This document shows, piece after piece, positions 19,481 through 33,639 of a stretch of 64,000 nucleotides of DNA. Both the position numbers and the translations under genes were made by a program. The stretch's first letter is position 1. Each line of letters opens with the position of its first letter. The DNA is from Branchiostoma floridae (lineage: Eukaryota > Chordata > Leptocardii > Amphioxiformes > Branchiostomatidae): contig NC_049981.1 of assembly GCF_000003815.2 (NCBI RefSeq), positions 13,988,217 through 14,052,216 of the forward strand. The letters are read 5' to 3'. The notes beneath the pieces are model-generated. The model saw nothing but the letters and a program-made list of their open reading frames with translations. It was not told the origin of the DNA and did not search any database.

Positions 19481-22400
19481 CGTCATGGGAGAGTGCATGA
19501 GTGCCCAAGATCATCGGTATAAAATTTAACATCGAGACACATTAACAAAGAACACGTGCGGAGGCTATTTCCGAACTAGGTCCAGGCTACTTGGATCTTG
19601 TTATGGCTTCTCCAGTCGTAAACATCTTGGCTTGTCCTGATATAGCCCCAGAATACCCGAAATACCCCCGACACAAGAGCATGTATAACATTATAACTTA
19701 TTGTTTGTACCACTCTCTAAGCTTCACGTCGATCCTGGCTCTCATAAAACCACTCACTCGGTGGTTTTATTCGGTGGTTATAGCAAAGGACCAGGCGTAA
19801 TGACACCATATATACCTCGGGGCGGGTCATTAAGCCCTACTTATAACTAGAGTTCGGGGACCTCATACCTCCATGAAATATTTATTGCTTTTTTGTGGAT
19901 GGTATGTATGTTTATAGTCGGTTGTATTTGAGAGTAATGGTTATAAATGTTATGGGAAAGTAGTGGTGTATTTATTTAATGACACAGAGGATGTCCATCT
20001 GATTAGTAATTATTAAAATGTGCGTTTAAGAGGTCGACGGCATATGGTAGCGTTCCCTAAGCTTGATGTTTGGCATTTAAACTGTCTAAGGTTGTCAGCA
20101 TTATTGAGGTTCGACTATGTGCCTCATGATCAGAGCGGTGTGGTGGGAGGAAGTTGGGAAACTCAGAAAGATGAAGGGATGTGGCCAACTTTAGTCAGAT
20201 GGTGATTTGATTTTCCACCAATATGTCATAACATCAGCTGTTCACACGGTACAAAAGCGAGATGCACACTTTCCTCTGACAGTCCTACACCAACTGTAAG
20301 ATGAATACTTGGCGCCAACCCCGTCTGCTAAAAAACAAGTACCATTGGCTACGAAAGAGACAACTAACAACTGTCCCTTATCGTAACGAAATCGGAACAT
20401 CTGTATCGCCCATAAAACTTCTGACACCCAACCCATCTAAGATGAGAGGAACTAATGGCATTTTAATCACCATGTCACTCAAATCAGCAGTACAGTATGT
20501 GAGACATCCATACCTGTTGAGCATTACCGTAAATGTACCTCAACTTCTTACAATTATACTTACGCTTCACATCTCCATGATATCCTAAGCAGATATAGAT
20601 AAAACTAATTATCATATTTAAAAAAACTCGGGGTTCCCCAAACAGCTGTCATACAAATCACCTTACTATCTGCTTTGAGCTAAGCCCATTAACAAACACT
20701 TAAAGCACGATGCCTGTTCCAATATATCGCAGATATAGGGGTGATTACATCAGTTATAACGACAGATACGGCGCCCAGAATCTCATCGATTCGATCTTTG
20801 ATCACACCCCACCAACACAACAAGTATGAAACCAATCCATCCAGCCGTTCTTGAGTAATCTTGTACACAGACAGAGACACATAACAGAAAATATAACCTC
20901 CATTCCATGACATTTCATGGAGGTAATTACAAACAATTACACTCATGCATTTTATGCTGTATGGATGCCTTATGCCGGTTTACCAATTCGCCTTTTTCAA
21001 ACTTCTATAACTTAAGATCTACACATTTTCAAACTTTTTCGTACCTCAACAGAATGTAAGCGTATCATCTATATTTTCATGTCATTGAATGTATAGAGGA
21101 AGACAGAGGTAAATATTGCAATTTCTTTACTTTTTCTTTTCAATTAGTAAGGAACCACGTGAATCCTGCAGCCTGCCCGGTTACTGTAGGTCTATTGCAA
21201 CCCAAATGGGATTTTGAATTCTGGTAATTACGATAAGTACATATCTTATTTGCATTGGTTATTCCTGTTTGTCATTGTCGCTACGCAATTAGCCCGCTCT
21301 TATTTGATATCACGCATTTTTTATTTACAGAGGTTCTATTCCGTGAAGGCCCTATATTCAATTAAATCTGAAGGTTGTGAAGGAACTCCTAGTTTGGTAA
21401 TACCCGTACATACAAGGACGTCGTATTAGCGGCACAACCTGACCTAATTCCGTTTAATTCAACCCTGATTTTCCTGGACCGCACACAGATGTCCTGCAAC
21501 ATTCTTGGGCTTAACATCGACGGTCGTTTCTGAAATCTAGTCCAAGGTAAAGTTTCTTACGAGGTCCTCAAAATACATGTAATCCATCCGTCCAACGCGG
21601 TCTTACTATTTCTAAGAAAACATGGGCTGCCAACGTGAGCTGCCCTACTGACCTTGATGTCTTGTGGGGAAACGTCAAGTCGACTTTTGACCTCAGCTGG
21701 ATTTGATATACGGAGAAAATTGACCACAGGAATTGAGTCTAAAGTCATGGTCTGAATAGATGGCAAGTTGTCTGTTATTTTACATTTATGTACTAGTACC
21801 TCTTGTCACACGGCAGCCATACACATTCGCATTGATGCAATGTTCATGTGTATGCACTAGGTTCACCTTAGTAGCATAACATATATGTGCAAATATGTGT
21901 ATCCAGACCTGTACCTGTTTCCGAACAATTTGACAAAGTAACATATCGCCTTCAATGATGATACTAATATGCATAAATTTACAGTTTACAAAGTGTTTCT
22001 AGACGGCCGGGGATCCCATGCAGAGATCTAGAACTACGGTGTTACAGTACACTAATGTTCCGGCACTTTGGACCTGTGCCAAATTATTTACGCGATGTTG
22101 TGTACAGGGGCAAAGCAAGATTTAAAACAATCGTTTGTTTAGGTTGATTTTAGTGCAGATAATAAAAAAATCAGCGTAATCAAGTGGATTGGAAATAGAT
22201 CGTTATTTTGAATAGTTGAACTACACAGGACTCACATCCATTATATATGCCAGCACCTAATAAACTAAAGGTCTGTCTTGATTGATTTGTGGCCATTAAG
22301 TCGGTTACGTCACCAACTGTTCTGAAGAGTAAGGTGAGATACCTGAGGTCGAAGAGTGTCAATCAATGCCCTATCATGAAATATTTTTAGAAATATGTGG

Positions 22401-25400
22401 AGAATTGTATCAAACGTTCGATTTGTCTGGAATCAGGATTTTAGAGATGTCCTTGTAATCTCTAAACGTTTGGCGCTTAAAAAAAGGAATTGCAAGATAA
22501 AATGATTTATATAGCAGTAGAGTGACATTGGCGCATGTAAACCGACTGTGAACGTGTGCCCTGTATGTGGGCTTGACTTTAACCCACCTGTTTTTTCCAG
22601 CCAGCTTTCAACACATTCTTTGGTTGTTTAAGATGTTTGACTCGCGGGGACAACCACATTGACACGGTTCGGCGTTAGATCGTAGTCGATGAAGACCAAT
22701 CAGGTTGAAGGTCATATATTGCGGTAAACCGCAGCCGTTGTGGACAGCCAAGTGTCAGAGAAAACGGTCCACCATTTGTCAGAAACGACTGGTAAAGTCG
22801 TCAACAGTCTCCCCGTCATGCACTGCGTGTCAGGGCCGCCATTTTACATCAAAGACGCCGTGGTTTGAACTTGACCTTGAGGTGCCCTTGAGAATCGGTA
22901 GGCGTCCCCGGAACAGTTCTACTCCAGTGCCAAAGCGCACTAAGCCATAGGGGGTGGGGCATTCTGTCAACCCGCTTCTTTGATTTACCTTAAGTCAATA
23001 ATCCTATCAAGAACCTATGAGACGAACAGTTGGAAAGGTTTCAAGAATCTCTTTACTTTAACTCAGCCTTTCTTTCTTTTATCAAGAATCGGCCTTTATA
23101 ATTAAGTTGTGGAGGTCAAACTATGTGACTTTGTTTCATGCAGTTCTCTTTATGGTGATAAGTATCACACAATGTCTCCAAATGTCATCTTTGGTATGGA
23201 TTTTCGAATACCTTTTCTCAATGTAATCAATTCAAATTCTTTATATACACAATAGTTTGAAAGGTTAGCAATGACCTGATCGTTCCATGTTCTGAAGATT
23301 CGTTTGCTTTCCATTCAGTGGCGTATTGTAAGTGAAGTGTTTTCTATCAAATAGACGAAGCTGCGGTAATTGGCACAAATTAGACGTAATGTGACCTTAT
23401 CAGACGCAAGTCAAAAATTCATGACTACAGCGACCTTTCGGTAACCTCTAAAGCTGTTGATTTTCAGAGAACAGTTTCGCTGTATTTTCCAGCCCTAACA
23501 CGTCGCCTGCCGTCTCAAATAATGATTTAAAACTTCCTCTGTGTCTGTACTATGCTGTGGGGCTACATTCCTCTTCTAAATGGGACACAATAAACGCACT
23601 GGTCTTCTTGACACACTTCAGACTAGCTTACAAAGCGAGGCATGTATTGAAAGCTGAATGTCTAAAACAACTCAACAAACTTAAGACTGTAAACAGGAGC
23701 TCAGGAAACAAGCTTTTTTCCTAGCCAGGGAGCAAAAGATAGCGATGAAGTGTAAGAACTCCTGAGGACACTAAACACCCGGGAGGTTTCTCTGTGTTCT
23801 TCCCAGGGACAGAAAACAGAAACATGAACACAACCCCCTTTGTTAAACTTTGTTTTGGCTGTAAATTTTCCCGCTGTGGCTAACTAAACATCTGTTAAAC
23901 TCTTCACGGTGTTAAAGTTACAGCCCTGACAGGGAGAACCTTGACTTTACGTGTAGAACTTGGGGAACCTGTCAGACTGTAGAGAGGATCGAACTGGGCT
24001 GGTGCAAAGTCTACATTCCTGGTCACAATCGTTGACGAGTACTGGTACTTACAATCATTAAGCATGTATGATTACTATTACTTATTGTCCTCCTGGATTC
24101 TTTTGCCAATTTCCCCCAGGCTGATTGCTTCATCAGATCAGTAAACTCGACACCTTCTGTGCTGCTGATACAGAGGTACTTCTCCGTTCGACGTACTTTG
24201 CTGTAGGCCAGATTTAGGGGAGAAATACCCCAAACCCATGAAAATACATGTACAAGACCCACATACTTGCATCATGTACATGTATGTGAAAACCATATAA
24301 CATTATAAGTGGGCTCGGCAGATCAAGGGCTTTAAGACCAGAAAGTCATCTTTTAACATCACTCAAGTGCTGATTGAATCTTAAAAAATCATCAAGTGCT
24401 ACTTAAGGGCCCAAAAGATTACTTGATGACTTTGGTGGAAATATATACTGGTAGTAATTGCTATTATGTCGATGGTGCTCGATGTATAGAGTAACAACAT
24501 ACTGTGCTGGTGTGAAATTGGTGTGAAGAAAGGTTGGGTCGTACCCTGACCCTGTGACTCATTATAAGCGGGTTTGCTAACAATTGATCCACATTAAAAC
24601 TACGGAAACTACGTGTACTATGCAGTACCTAGCTGACTAGCTCTCTTTTCAATGGAGGAAGTGTGCTGTCTGCGGGAAGGCTTAAACAACAAATGTCGGA
24701 CATTCCGACGTCAAGAAAGTGTAAAGCAGCATTGCCACTCAGTGCCTGGCGTTGAACGTCGATGTCAAGTCAGGACAAGGACAAGCGTACTATTGGAAAA
24801 GTTCCAAAGGGTGCTGCCATAGTCGACAAAAAAACAACAAAAAGCTTAAGATGAATGGTTGAAAACAGAACTGCCTGTGAACTTGTGACGGGTAGGGGGT
24901 GGGGTGGTACTGTCAATCTGTATTTATTTCCGCGGCGACTTTGAAGTCACGAATGAACGGAAGGGAAAGGAGGTTCTTGTGTTGTTTTAAGTTCGCGGTG
25001 GAAAAAATTTTTGTAGTATAGCAGTAATATACTGGCGGTGTCATGAAATTCGTAGTAAAGAGGTCATAAAAAAAGAACTACACAAAAAAATCCTTGCAAT
25101 CATATAAAGATTTACAGTATTTTCTGGTTTTAGTTAGACTCGACCAGACCGGGTCCGTACAGCAAAGACGGGGACTACATCATAAGGTATGCTTAGTAGA
25201 AACCAAGATTAACGCTACTTTTACACAAAAAGGAGGGCCAACCACTTGGTAATTGACACAAGGCCGGAAGAGTTAAAAGAAATGCCCATGGCTTATCGGA
25301 TTTAAAATTCCACCTCTGTCAAGGAAATATGCCAAAGCTCTTTTTCCTAGGGCTACGGTAAGATTTACTGTGGTAACTCACGCTTGGTAGTAGGCATCTA

Positions 25401-28400
25401 TATACTGATATACTGTTTCTTCACATAACATTGGCAGTCACTGCTACTATGCCGATGAAAGCTGGTGGTATGATTGGGGAGGGGTGTGTGTGTAATGGAC
25501 TTATTCAGATTTATGTACATCGAGTGTTCACTTTACAAGTATCCAAATTATATGCACTTGTTAACACAATTTATCCTATTGCAATACTGTGTGATAGCGC
25601 AGGGTTTGCTGTTTTTTTTCTTACCTGTCGTTCAAAGATGGAGGGGTGGGTGGTAATCTCGGGGGACCAACGTTAAGTCTCGTGGGAGCTCTCGCGATAT
25701 GTGAGGCAGCCCGAGATTTCGGCCCGACGCTGGTTTTCGGAGTCATGGTCGGGCCCCGACACAAATCCGGGGTCATTTCGGGACTCGGCGCCGAATTCCA
25801 GATGCCATTGTCGATCACAAATCTCTATTTACTTCGTTTCCTTGCCTCAAGCCTCTATTGGCCTCTATTATCAGCCCTATTCAAGTCATGAGCTTGTGCA
25901 AACCTCCTAAGAGATTTATGTGTATTATATACATTTCAATTTCCTATTGAGTTGATTGATTCGACTTTCTTTCCCTTCGATTCGTTGTTCATTTTTCCTC
26001 ATCTGATCCGAATCTTACCAATTATGAAATAAGTACATCAATGAACTTATGCTCTATACTATTTCTCATAGATCACCAAGAACTCGCCAAATCAAATGAG
26101 TGGCCATGCCATATATTTCTTGTGAGACAGGTACCGGTGTTTCCAAACAAGGGGAGTGGCATTGACCACTGATAGAGAAAAGAAGATGTTTTGGCTTTGA
26201 TCAAGGCTAAATGTATTGTCCGATGGTGATACAGGCAGCATCGGAAACGACGTCGTTACCGGATATGGGTCCAGGTTTGGAAAATCAGTGTTTCTGACCC
26301 CTTCTGTGAAACTTTCTTTTGAACAAGGGCAACCGAATGTTGGCCTTCACAGGCCCCTGTGTGATGGATGAAGGTCAGTACTAGTGTCCAACAGCAAACA
26401 ACTTATCCAGTTCTAATCAATCCCACGCCTGAATAATGCCGTCAGAATGTGAAGGAGTTGCACCCTTACACCTCTGCTGCGAAGTAACACCCTTCTTACC
26501 TTTAGTAGAGAAACTGATTATTCCCCTTGTAACATTACACCAGTCATCATTCCGGCAATTTGTATGAAATTATGCATGTCCTTCAATCTATGTTTTTTCT
26601 TGAGGACCTGTGTATGGCCTTGACATGTCCAAGTTTCTGTTTATATGTTCAGCAGGACAGGACAAGGTCCAACTGAGGAGTCCCTGTGGAGTACTAGTAG
26701 TAGTAGTAGCTGCCATTCCAATCAAACACGGCGGCACAGCCAAGGTCATACAGTACGGAAATCCCTCCAAGATCATGTTCTTATCAGAATCTGTTTACTC
26801 CTTGGTCATTCCGTTGAAACTAGTAGAACCTGTCCTGCGTTAGCCTAAGATGCAATACTTGAATTAAGCGACTAAACATGCATGTCACAAGCTTAGTGCT
26901 AGAAATAAGAATGAATTGTGTTTCATTTTGATTCGTTAGTTTTGCCAGAATTCCTTATTCCTCATCCTGTGTTTTACTTCACATTTTGTACGAATTTGAT
27001 TTTAAAAAGTCAGATAATTTCCATGAGACTGAGCCTCCATTGCCTACTAGAAATAGCTGCACAGACTGCGACTTGCGGGAGAAATCAAAGACCAACTGAA
27101 TGTTCTGTGCATGTGAGGATGTAAGGTAGGGTAACACCTCCTCCATATCCTAGTACACGCAGTGCAAATATGTTAATCACGGTCAGACGGTGATCTTCCA
27201 AGGTTAGGATACTGGGAATGATTTACTGACTGATTAAGTCACTGATTGGCAAATCCATCCTTGTTCTGTTCCACTTTCAGACATTATACATTTTGCACTA
27301 GATCCCTTAACCTTTGCTCCTGGTACCAACATAAAGCCAACATGTTGCTGTGACTTACACCAGTCACCACCAACCCACCCCACCCCTAAAAACCGAGTTC
27401 TAGGATGCTGGGGCCGTAGGTAGAATTTCGACGGCATTCAGACCCTGTGGCAGTCAAAGAGAACTTAAGATTAATATCTGTATAGGACCTGATAACTTTC
27501 TTACTTCTGGGGTAACATTTTGTGCCACGCGTACTAAGAAAGGAGCATCGTTTGTTTTTAGATAGGCATTGCTCCTTCAGATTTTGATTCTATGATGTTT
27601 AGTCCCCTTCAGATGGTATGTGCCGTTGCCATGGAACCCTAACCACTTGTAAACAACGTCATTATCATTGACCTATGGCTATCTATTAACCTTCGTCGGT
27701 CAGAATAAGAGACAGGGGTCGCTCTTTACTCCCCCAAGTCAACCGTGGGCGGAGACAGGCATTCGGTGGGTTCTGTTGCGGTGACGAGAGGTCATTGCGG
27801 TGATGTTTTTTTGCGGAAGGATGCGTTCTTTCTTACGTCACGATTGACCTTGATGCCAGTGACACGCCCCAAGGGGGAGGGGCATCTCTGACTCGCACAT
27901 GACCGTAAAACGGTACAGGGATTGTTTACGACAGTCTGCAAGTTAGGGCACTGGAGTTTCCGCAGATGAGAGCCATGTTGACAAGTCACGGTCAGGACGC
28001 TCGCCATACAGACCAACTGTGTACACTCCATCGCCCCACTTGGACAAGATACAAGTCAACAGATGTTGGGGCTTGGTCGTGTACCAAGTTCATGTCTAGG
28101 TCGCACTGCTGTTGCCCACTTGAGCTCAAGTTAAAGCTCGTAGGGCACAGTTTTGGGGGCTAGACGACTTTAGATTCTAGGGTCACATAATGAGGGCAAT
28201 TTTGGCACATGCGTACAAGATGTCAAGGTAAAGCAGAAACAATGCCTCTATACATGACCCTGGTTATAACTTATTGATTAGGCCACATCAAGTTAACGAT
28301 AAGGATGACATCCAGCACACATTGATTTTCACCTGACTTTGATGGAAAAGAATTTTCTTCCGCTACCGCCCATGCCCTGGTGTAGGTGTGGACGTGACGA

Positions 28401-28729
28401 TAGCGAGGCATATTTGAGGGCAGTTGTACAATTGACACTAATGACCACGAGGCTACCGTACCACACTAGTGACGCCTTCTGCGCTTCTTGAATACAGGAA
28501 TGATAAAAAAAATGTTGACTGTATGCCTCTGCCACTTCAGCACTTGTTGCATGCATACAATTGCATGCATGAAACGTTCATGGTCTTTATTTTGAAACTT
28601 GAGGCTTTTTTTCCATCTTTTTTCGCTCTTTCGCATTACATGCGGAGTCTGCAGGTATGTCAACCTGCATTTTGCTACAATCACGCCTACATATACGTTT
28701 TGTCAGAACTATGATTATACTAGTAACAT
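19481..28729. other. Large stretch without recognisable genes
   Basis: In over 9 kb I found no exon pair with matched phase, no RNA gene and no transposon coding sequence. Noted items are a 10-bp perfect hairpin (ATAAAACCAC / GTGGTTTTAT, 19744-19770), a CCTCCAT / ATGGAGG hairpin at about 20896-20925, a possible LINE 3'-UTR scrap at 21275-21300 (CGCAATTAGCCC), and short TAG triplet runs near 26693. Longer frames (22705-22950, 24023-24262, 27792-28031) lack coding character. Confidence 0.4.
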
Positions 28730-28866
28730 TATATATATATCATATATATATGTATATATATATAGAGAGAGAGGGGGGGAGGGAGAAAGAGAGAGAGAGA
28801 TACAGATAGGTAGATACAGATAGATAGATAGATGAATAAATAGATAGAAAGATAGATAGATAGATA
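28730..28866 (+). repeat. Compound microsatellite (TA)n (GA)n (GATA)n
   Basis: An AT-alternating run (about 28730-28763) passes into GAGA/GGGAGA (28764-28800) and then GATA-type tetranucleotides (28801-28866). Confidence 0.95.
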
Positions 28867-31800
28867 ATTAAGGACATGTGTAACAACTATATTGCAGCAA
28901 CATCAAGGATGGCTTCTAGATGTCGGTCACTGCCAAATAAACGTATCATCTTACAACCTTTTTATAAGTCTCCTACAAGGTGCGGTACCAAGACGGAGGG
29001 ATTTCTGTTCCAAATCAGTTTCCCCTCGGGACCTAACGACCTTTATTTCCAGGGTTGATTGCTGTGCCTGATGAGAATGGACAATCCTAACGGAGACCAG
29101 GGATTTTTCATTTGCTGAAATCATCACCACCTGTACAGGTCTGCAGGCTTTCTTTCATGAGGCGCAGTGTGCTGTTTCGATTCAAGGTATATTCATAGCC
29201 GGTCCTTTCTAATTCAGCGTTACTTTTTAAAATAAATGGTTCCTGCCATCTTCCTGAATTTTGCAACAATTCTAAAGCTACCTAAAGGCTGATTGCGTTA
29301 TCAAAACACCGACGTCGTTTTCTCTATATCTCATGTTGTGGCCGAAAATAAGACCACGTGGTTTTAGTAGGACAAGAATAACCTCAACTGTAAATGATTT
29401 ATCATAATCATCTGGTGTATTTTGCCAGCCAGTAGGTACCCAATGAGTAATGAGGCTGTATAACGTGGTCGAGGCACCTCCTCGAGCACGAGACCCCGTT
29501 TTACGTCCTACCCGGAAGACGATAATAAACACCCGGGGCCAGAACTGTGACGAATAAACGCCAAAGTCCAGTTTAAAGCCGTGTACCAAACCAAATACTT
29601 TTTCATTCCTTTCAGGTGTAAAAATTGGTACCTGACGTCAGTTGGTGTGGTGGGGGGCTGGGGGTGGGGTTGGTGTTTGAGTGTAGAAGGAGAGGGTAAG
29701 GTTCCGCCCGCACCCCAAACAAAACCCGATGCTCACTGCTCATATGGCTTCAAAAAAGCTATGGTACCCTTTCCTTTAGGTTTTTGTACCAAATATTGAG
29801 AACATGAATTATGTTCTTCAGAAACGCTGTTGTCAGCATCCTTACATGACCTTTTATTCCTAGCGTACCTTTAAAGATTGCCAATGGTTTATTTTTTCCA
29901 ATAGAGCTGTATATGCACATGCTCAAGTCTCGCGAGGCTTCACGAGATGACATCAAATGAACAAGAGGAGCCCAGCGGTACCGCCTTTGGTTGTTTTTTG
30001 ACGTAGCAATATTAAAGCACGTAGCAATATTAAAGGACTAGACATTCGTGTATGACAAGACATTGTCACCGGGTCAACCTAGTTGACAATACATGTAGAT
30101 ACGACAGGTGGTGTTTTCTAATATACCAGTATATGTACAGACCCCGAACATCCGAACATAAGTCCTAATAAAAACCTGAATTCCAGCTAGTGCTTCTACC
30201 CAGGGTGGCAGTCCCGAAAGGCGGGCGGGGCGAGGTCGCGAGGCCACACGTGGTCTCTGTTGAGACTAGATTAGGGGCAAAAAGGATCGTCAGTGGGCTT
30301 GACTGAGCCCCGGGATCAAGTTTCTGGCATTGCGAGAGGATAAACGTTTTTAAAAAATGAAGCGGACATTTATAGAAATACTAGTGACTGTGTGAATGAA
30401 AGACACGAACCTCATTATGGTACCATCATTAGTATGATATAGAATCATAGTATGGAAAAAATTTTAACATGTTCTCCAACTTAAGAAATCTGACTTGCGG
30501 AAATTTCGTCTGAATCATTGCATTCCTCACCTCTCTGACCCAATCGCTCTACACACGTGACATGGTTCAAATGTTGTTGGAAGTCAATATCACCCCCCGT
30601 CCCGGTTGAGAGGAGATTGGTATGACCTGATGTAAATCGCCACTCTTACTCCTCCTTTGTTCTAAATATAGCTTGGCGAAGGTTATTGTAAAAAGGAGAC
30701 ATGAAGTACAGTGATACCGATTTCTTCACTGAGCTCTGTCGCCAAGCAAAAATAGTTGAGGTGCTTTCATTTAGCGAGTCTAGACGATCACTAGTCACAC
30801 TGGTTCAGTTGATCCAACAGATTGATTTTTTTATCGCCAAATCTAATACCATGGTTAAATTCTTGCTTGACTTATCTGCCATATCTTTAAAATACGGACT
30901 TGATACAGAAAAAGGATCAATTTCATTTGTTGAAAGCAAACGAGGAAATCAGAGACAGGTACATTTTTTTCTAATTAGAACAGGAGTGATTAGAACAGGA
31001 TTTAGATTCCACATGAACCTCCAAATCCGAAGAATGTTACTTAACAACAGAAAACTTAAGGTATATGGAATGGGGGTTGGAAACATCACAGCTGCGAACA
31101 AAGAAAGTGTACAAACTGTTCGTTCACAGTTTTATTTCCGTTGATTCACACAGAGGCTTTGTACTTTGCTCTATGTGTATTCCTGTTAAGATAATAGATA
31201 CATTCATGTGGTTTTGATAATGTTACGGCCAAGGTTTTGTTAGGGTTTTGAAGCCAGAACGTACCTCTAGGTACTGATTCAACAGCCCTGGCCACAACGC
31301 CACCATGGCAGTATTTCATCTCCTGTCGAAAAACTGATTATCATGAAAGGCTCAATTCTGATACGCCTTTACAATAGATTCACCAAATCGTGGCACTTAC
31401 CATGCGAAAATTCAGAAACCATACCAAGGTTACAAAGAGTCCAAATGGCAAGTGCCATGTCAGTTTTGTTTCCGTTCGGCTCTCGTTCAATCCAATCCTA
31501 CTTTTACCATATGCCGAGTATTGCTTACTTCAATGGAGACACTACCACCTGCCGAGCGTGCTATAAATAATTCGTTACCATAGCGGGCAGAATTTCACGG
31601 GGACACCCGGGGTGACGCTGGTCTGTGTCAGCGATTGAAATAAGACAAAAACTCTTTGTAAAGTCCTCATTTGGGTAGACATGGCTCCTTCCATGGCGCA
31701 ATATCTAAAACAGAACGTCCACTGCATACAAACGTAACTCTTAGCTGTAGAAATGCCCGCGGTTAACTGACACCCTTAGCGACAGCGAAAGCGATGCCTC

Positions 31801-31935
31801 TACTTTTTTTTAAGTCTCAGTGGGAGTCTCGAGCCACGAAATTTGTAGCGAAGTCGATTGACGCTTTGGGCAAAAAGGAACGCATATTAAACTCCTAACA
31901 ACATAGTACTCCTGAAATCAGGCAAAACCCTGACA
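28867..31935. other. No gene confidently recognised
   Basis: Contains a dispersed-repeat fragment near 29465-29525 (GCACCTCCTCGAGCACGAGA, then TTTTACGTCC) that resembles 51150-51200 (GCACCTCCTCCAACACGGAA, TTCTACGTCC). A 147-codon AT-rich frame at 30701-31144 has no recognised domain, and the sequence before it (CTTGGCGAAGGTTATTGT) resembles the start of the dispersed repeat at 4556, so it is probably repeat-derived or chance. Confidence 0.4.
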
Positions 31936-32035
31936 NNNNNNNNNNNNNNNNNNNNNNNNNNNNNNNNNNNNNNNNNNNNNNNNNNNNNNNNNNNNNNNNN
32001 NNNNNNNNNNNNNNNNNNNNNNNNNNNNNNNNNNN
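31936..32035. other. Assembly gap (100 N)
   Basis: Exactly 100 N, the conventional placeholder for a scaffold join of unknown size. Confidence 0.99.
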
Positions 32036-32263
32036 AATTGATCAAAATGCGAACGAGACCAGTTTTTATTCACTGTAAGCCTAACTGTAACTTTGATTGT
32101 TTTAATTCAACTTCCGTTAAATTTTCGTCAAAGATAAATGACTCTTTTCTGGTGACCCTCTTACGTAGGCTTACCAAAGGGTCAAAGGTCGTGTTAGCTG
32201 CCAGTAATTTGCTGGTGTCATTTTAAGCCATGTCATATAAGCCATGTCATATGGGGTACATGT

Positions 32264-32341
32264 CTATGTTCCGAAATCTCTATGTTCCGAAATCTCTATG
32301 TTCCGAAATCTCTATGTTCCGAAATCTCTATGTTCCGAAAT
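32264..32341 (+). repeat. 16-bp subterminal tandem array, left arm of foldback copy 2
   Basis: Five near-identical TATGTTCCGAAATCTC units, the last ending in a variant (CCGAAATATA). Confidence 0.95.
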
Positions 32342-33146
32342 ATATAATCATGTACATATAACGTGAATGGTATTTAAGTCTATAGTAACTCGTACTAAGC
32401 TCATGCCCACAAACTAAGGTTCCGATACCCTTCCTGAACGCCGACCCGATTCCGACGGTCGCGTGCACGTGCGTGGTCCCCCGTGCTGAAAACATTCAAA
32501 TTCTGGTTTTATCATGTACCTTCTTCTAATACTCCCCTCTTGTGCCAATGGAGAGGTTTTGAACTGTTTATCTGAAACAGAATCTGAACTCGATCGCAAA
32601 TTTCAGCGGAAAATTGTCTTCATTTCTAAACACGCACAATTTTCTAACCGCAATTTATCTGGTCTCGTGTATAATGCGAATAATCGCAGGTATATTTCAA
32701 AATAATGTTTACTTTGTATGCATATGTATATTTCAAAATAATGTTTACTTTGTATGCATACATCATTATATGTATTTATTGGTTTATGTAACTTGTTATC
32801 AATATATATTTTTGATGAATATGAGAGTATATTTTTATTCTTCGTCAAAAATTTTCGATACGATGCTATCAAGGTGGTGCGAGGTCATTACAGGTCACTA
32901 AATGGCGCTTCCCAAGTTTGACGAAAATTCGTCTGACACTACGATGGATTTGGAGTTCGTCCACCCAAATTGTATAAAATGAGAATAAAAGGCAAAGATA
33001 TTTGATCTAAGAATATGAAACGCTGCCAAGGTCCGTGTTAGATACATGTAGGCTGTTCCTCCCCAACGATCGCTCACTTCGACTGCCGCCTGCATACATG
33101 TAGTATATCGGAATATAATATATCACAGGCTGCAGGAACTATTTAT

Positions 33147-33233
33147 ATAGACATTTCGGAACATAGAGATTTCGGAACATAGAGATTTCGGAACATAGAG
33201 ATTTCGGAACATGGAGATTTCGGAACATAGAGC
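33147..33233 (-). repeat. 16-bp subterminal tandem array, right arm of foldback copy 2
   Basis: Five units of GAGATTTCGGAACATA, the exact inverse of the left-arm unit, with one CATGGA variant. Confidence 0.95.
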
Positions 33234-33639
33234 GGTCACCGTCATATGAGTACAAAACATAACAATATTCCGAATGGCCGGCATAGTCCTACCTACCAGC
33301 ATATGTGCTTGCAGTCCGCTTGACACAATAAAATAATTGTCGCTCGTGCTCTTTGCTTTAGATCCCTGTAGTTGTGCTAATCAATGGTCCATATAAAGAC
33401 AATTCTCGATTCGTTTTTGCTGGCTTGAAAATATTTTCAACCTCGAGCTCGTACGTTAATGTTGCATCTTTCTTTTCTGCATTATCGATAACATTAGCAT
33501 AGTTTTTTTTAGTATAAATCTTTGCCATGGTAGCATAATATGTTATAATTCTACAATGGCCTTCACGCAAACGGAAGAATCCCCCCATGTGCAGATCGAA
33601 GAATATCGCCAGAAAATTGGTAATAACTATATCAAGCAT

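Larger units (their letters stand above)
32246..33248. mobile_element. Non-autonomous foldback DNA transposon, copy 2, with 8-bp target duplication
   Basis: An identical octamer GTCATATG flanks the element (32246-32253 and 33241-33248), so the element itself is 32254-33240 (987 bp). The ends are imperfect inverted repeats (GGGTACATGTCTATGTTCC and, reversed, GGTGACCGCTCTATGTTCC) that run into inverted arrays of the 16-bp unit TATGTTCCGAAATCTC: about five units at 32264-32341 and about five in reverse at 33147-33233. The interior is related to copy 1 at 1788-2605. It also contains a 36-bp tandem duplication (TATATTTCAAAATAATGTTT, about 32690-32763). An 8-bp duplication is typical of hAT, P and Merlin superfamilies; the termini do not let me choose. 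No transposase. Confidence 0.88.

Noticed and set aside
30701-31144. 147-codon AT-rich frame starting at an ATG
   Set aside because: No recognisable domain, no splice or polyadenylation support, and the sequence before it resembles a dispersed repeat; a frame of this length is expected occasionally in 64 kb.
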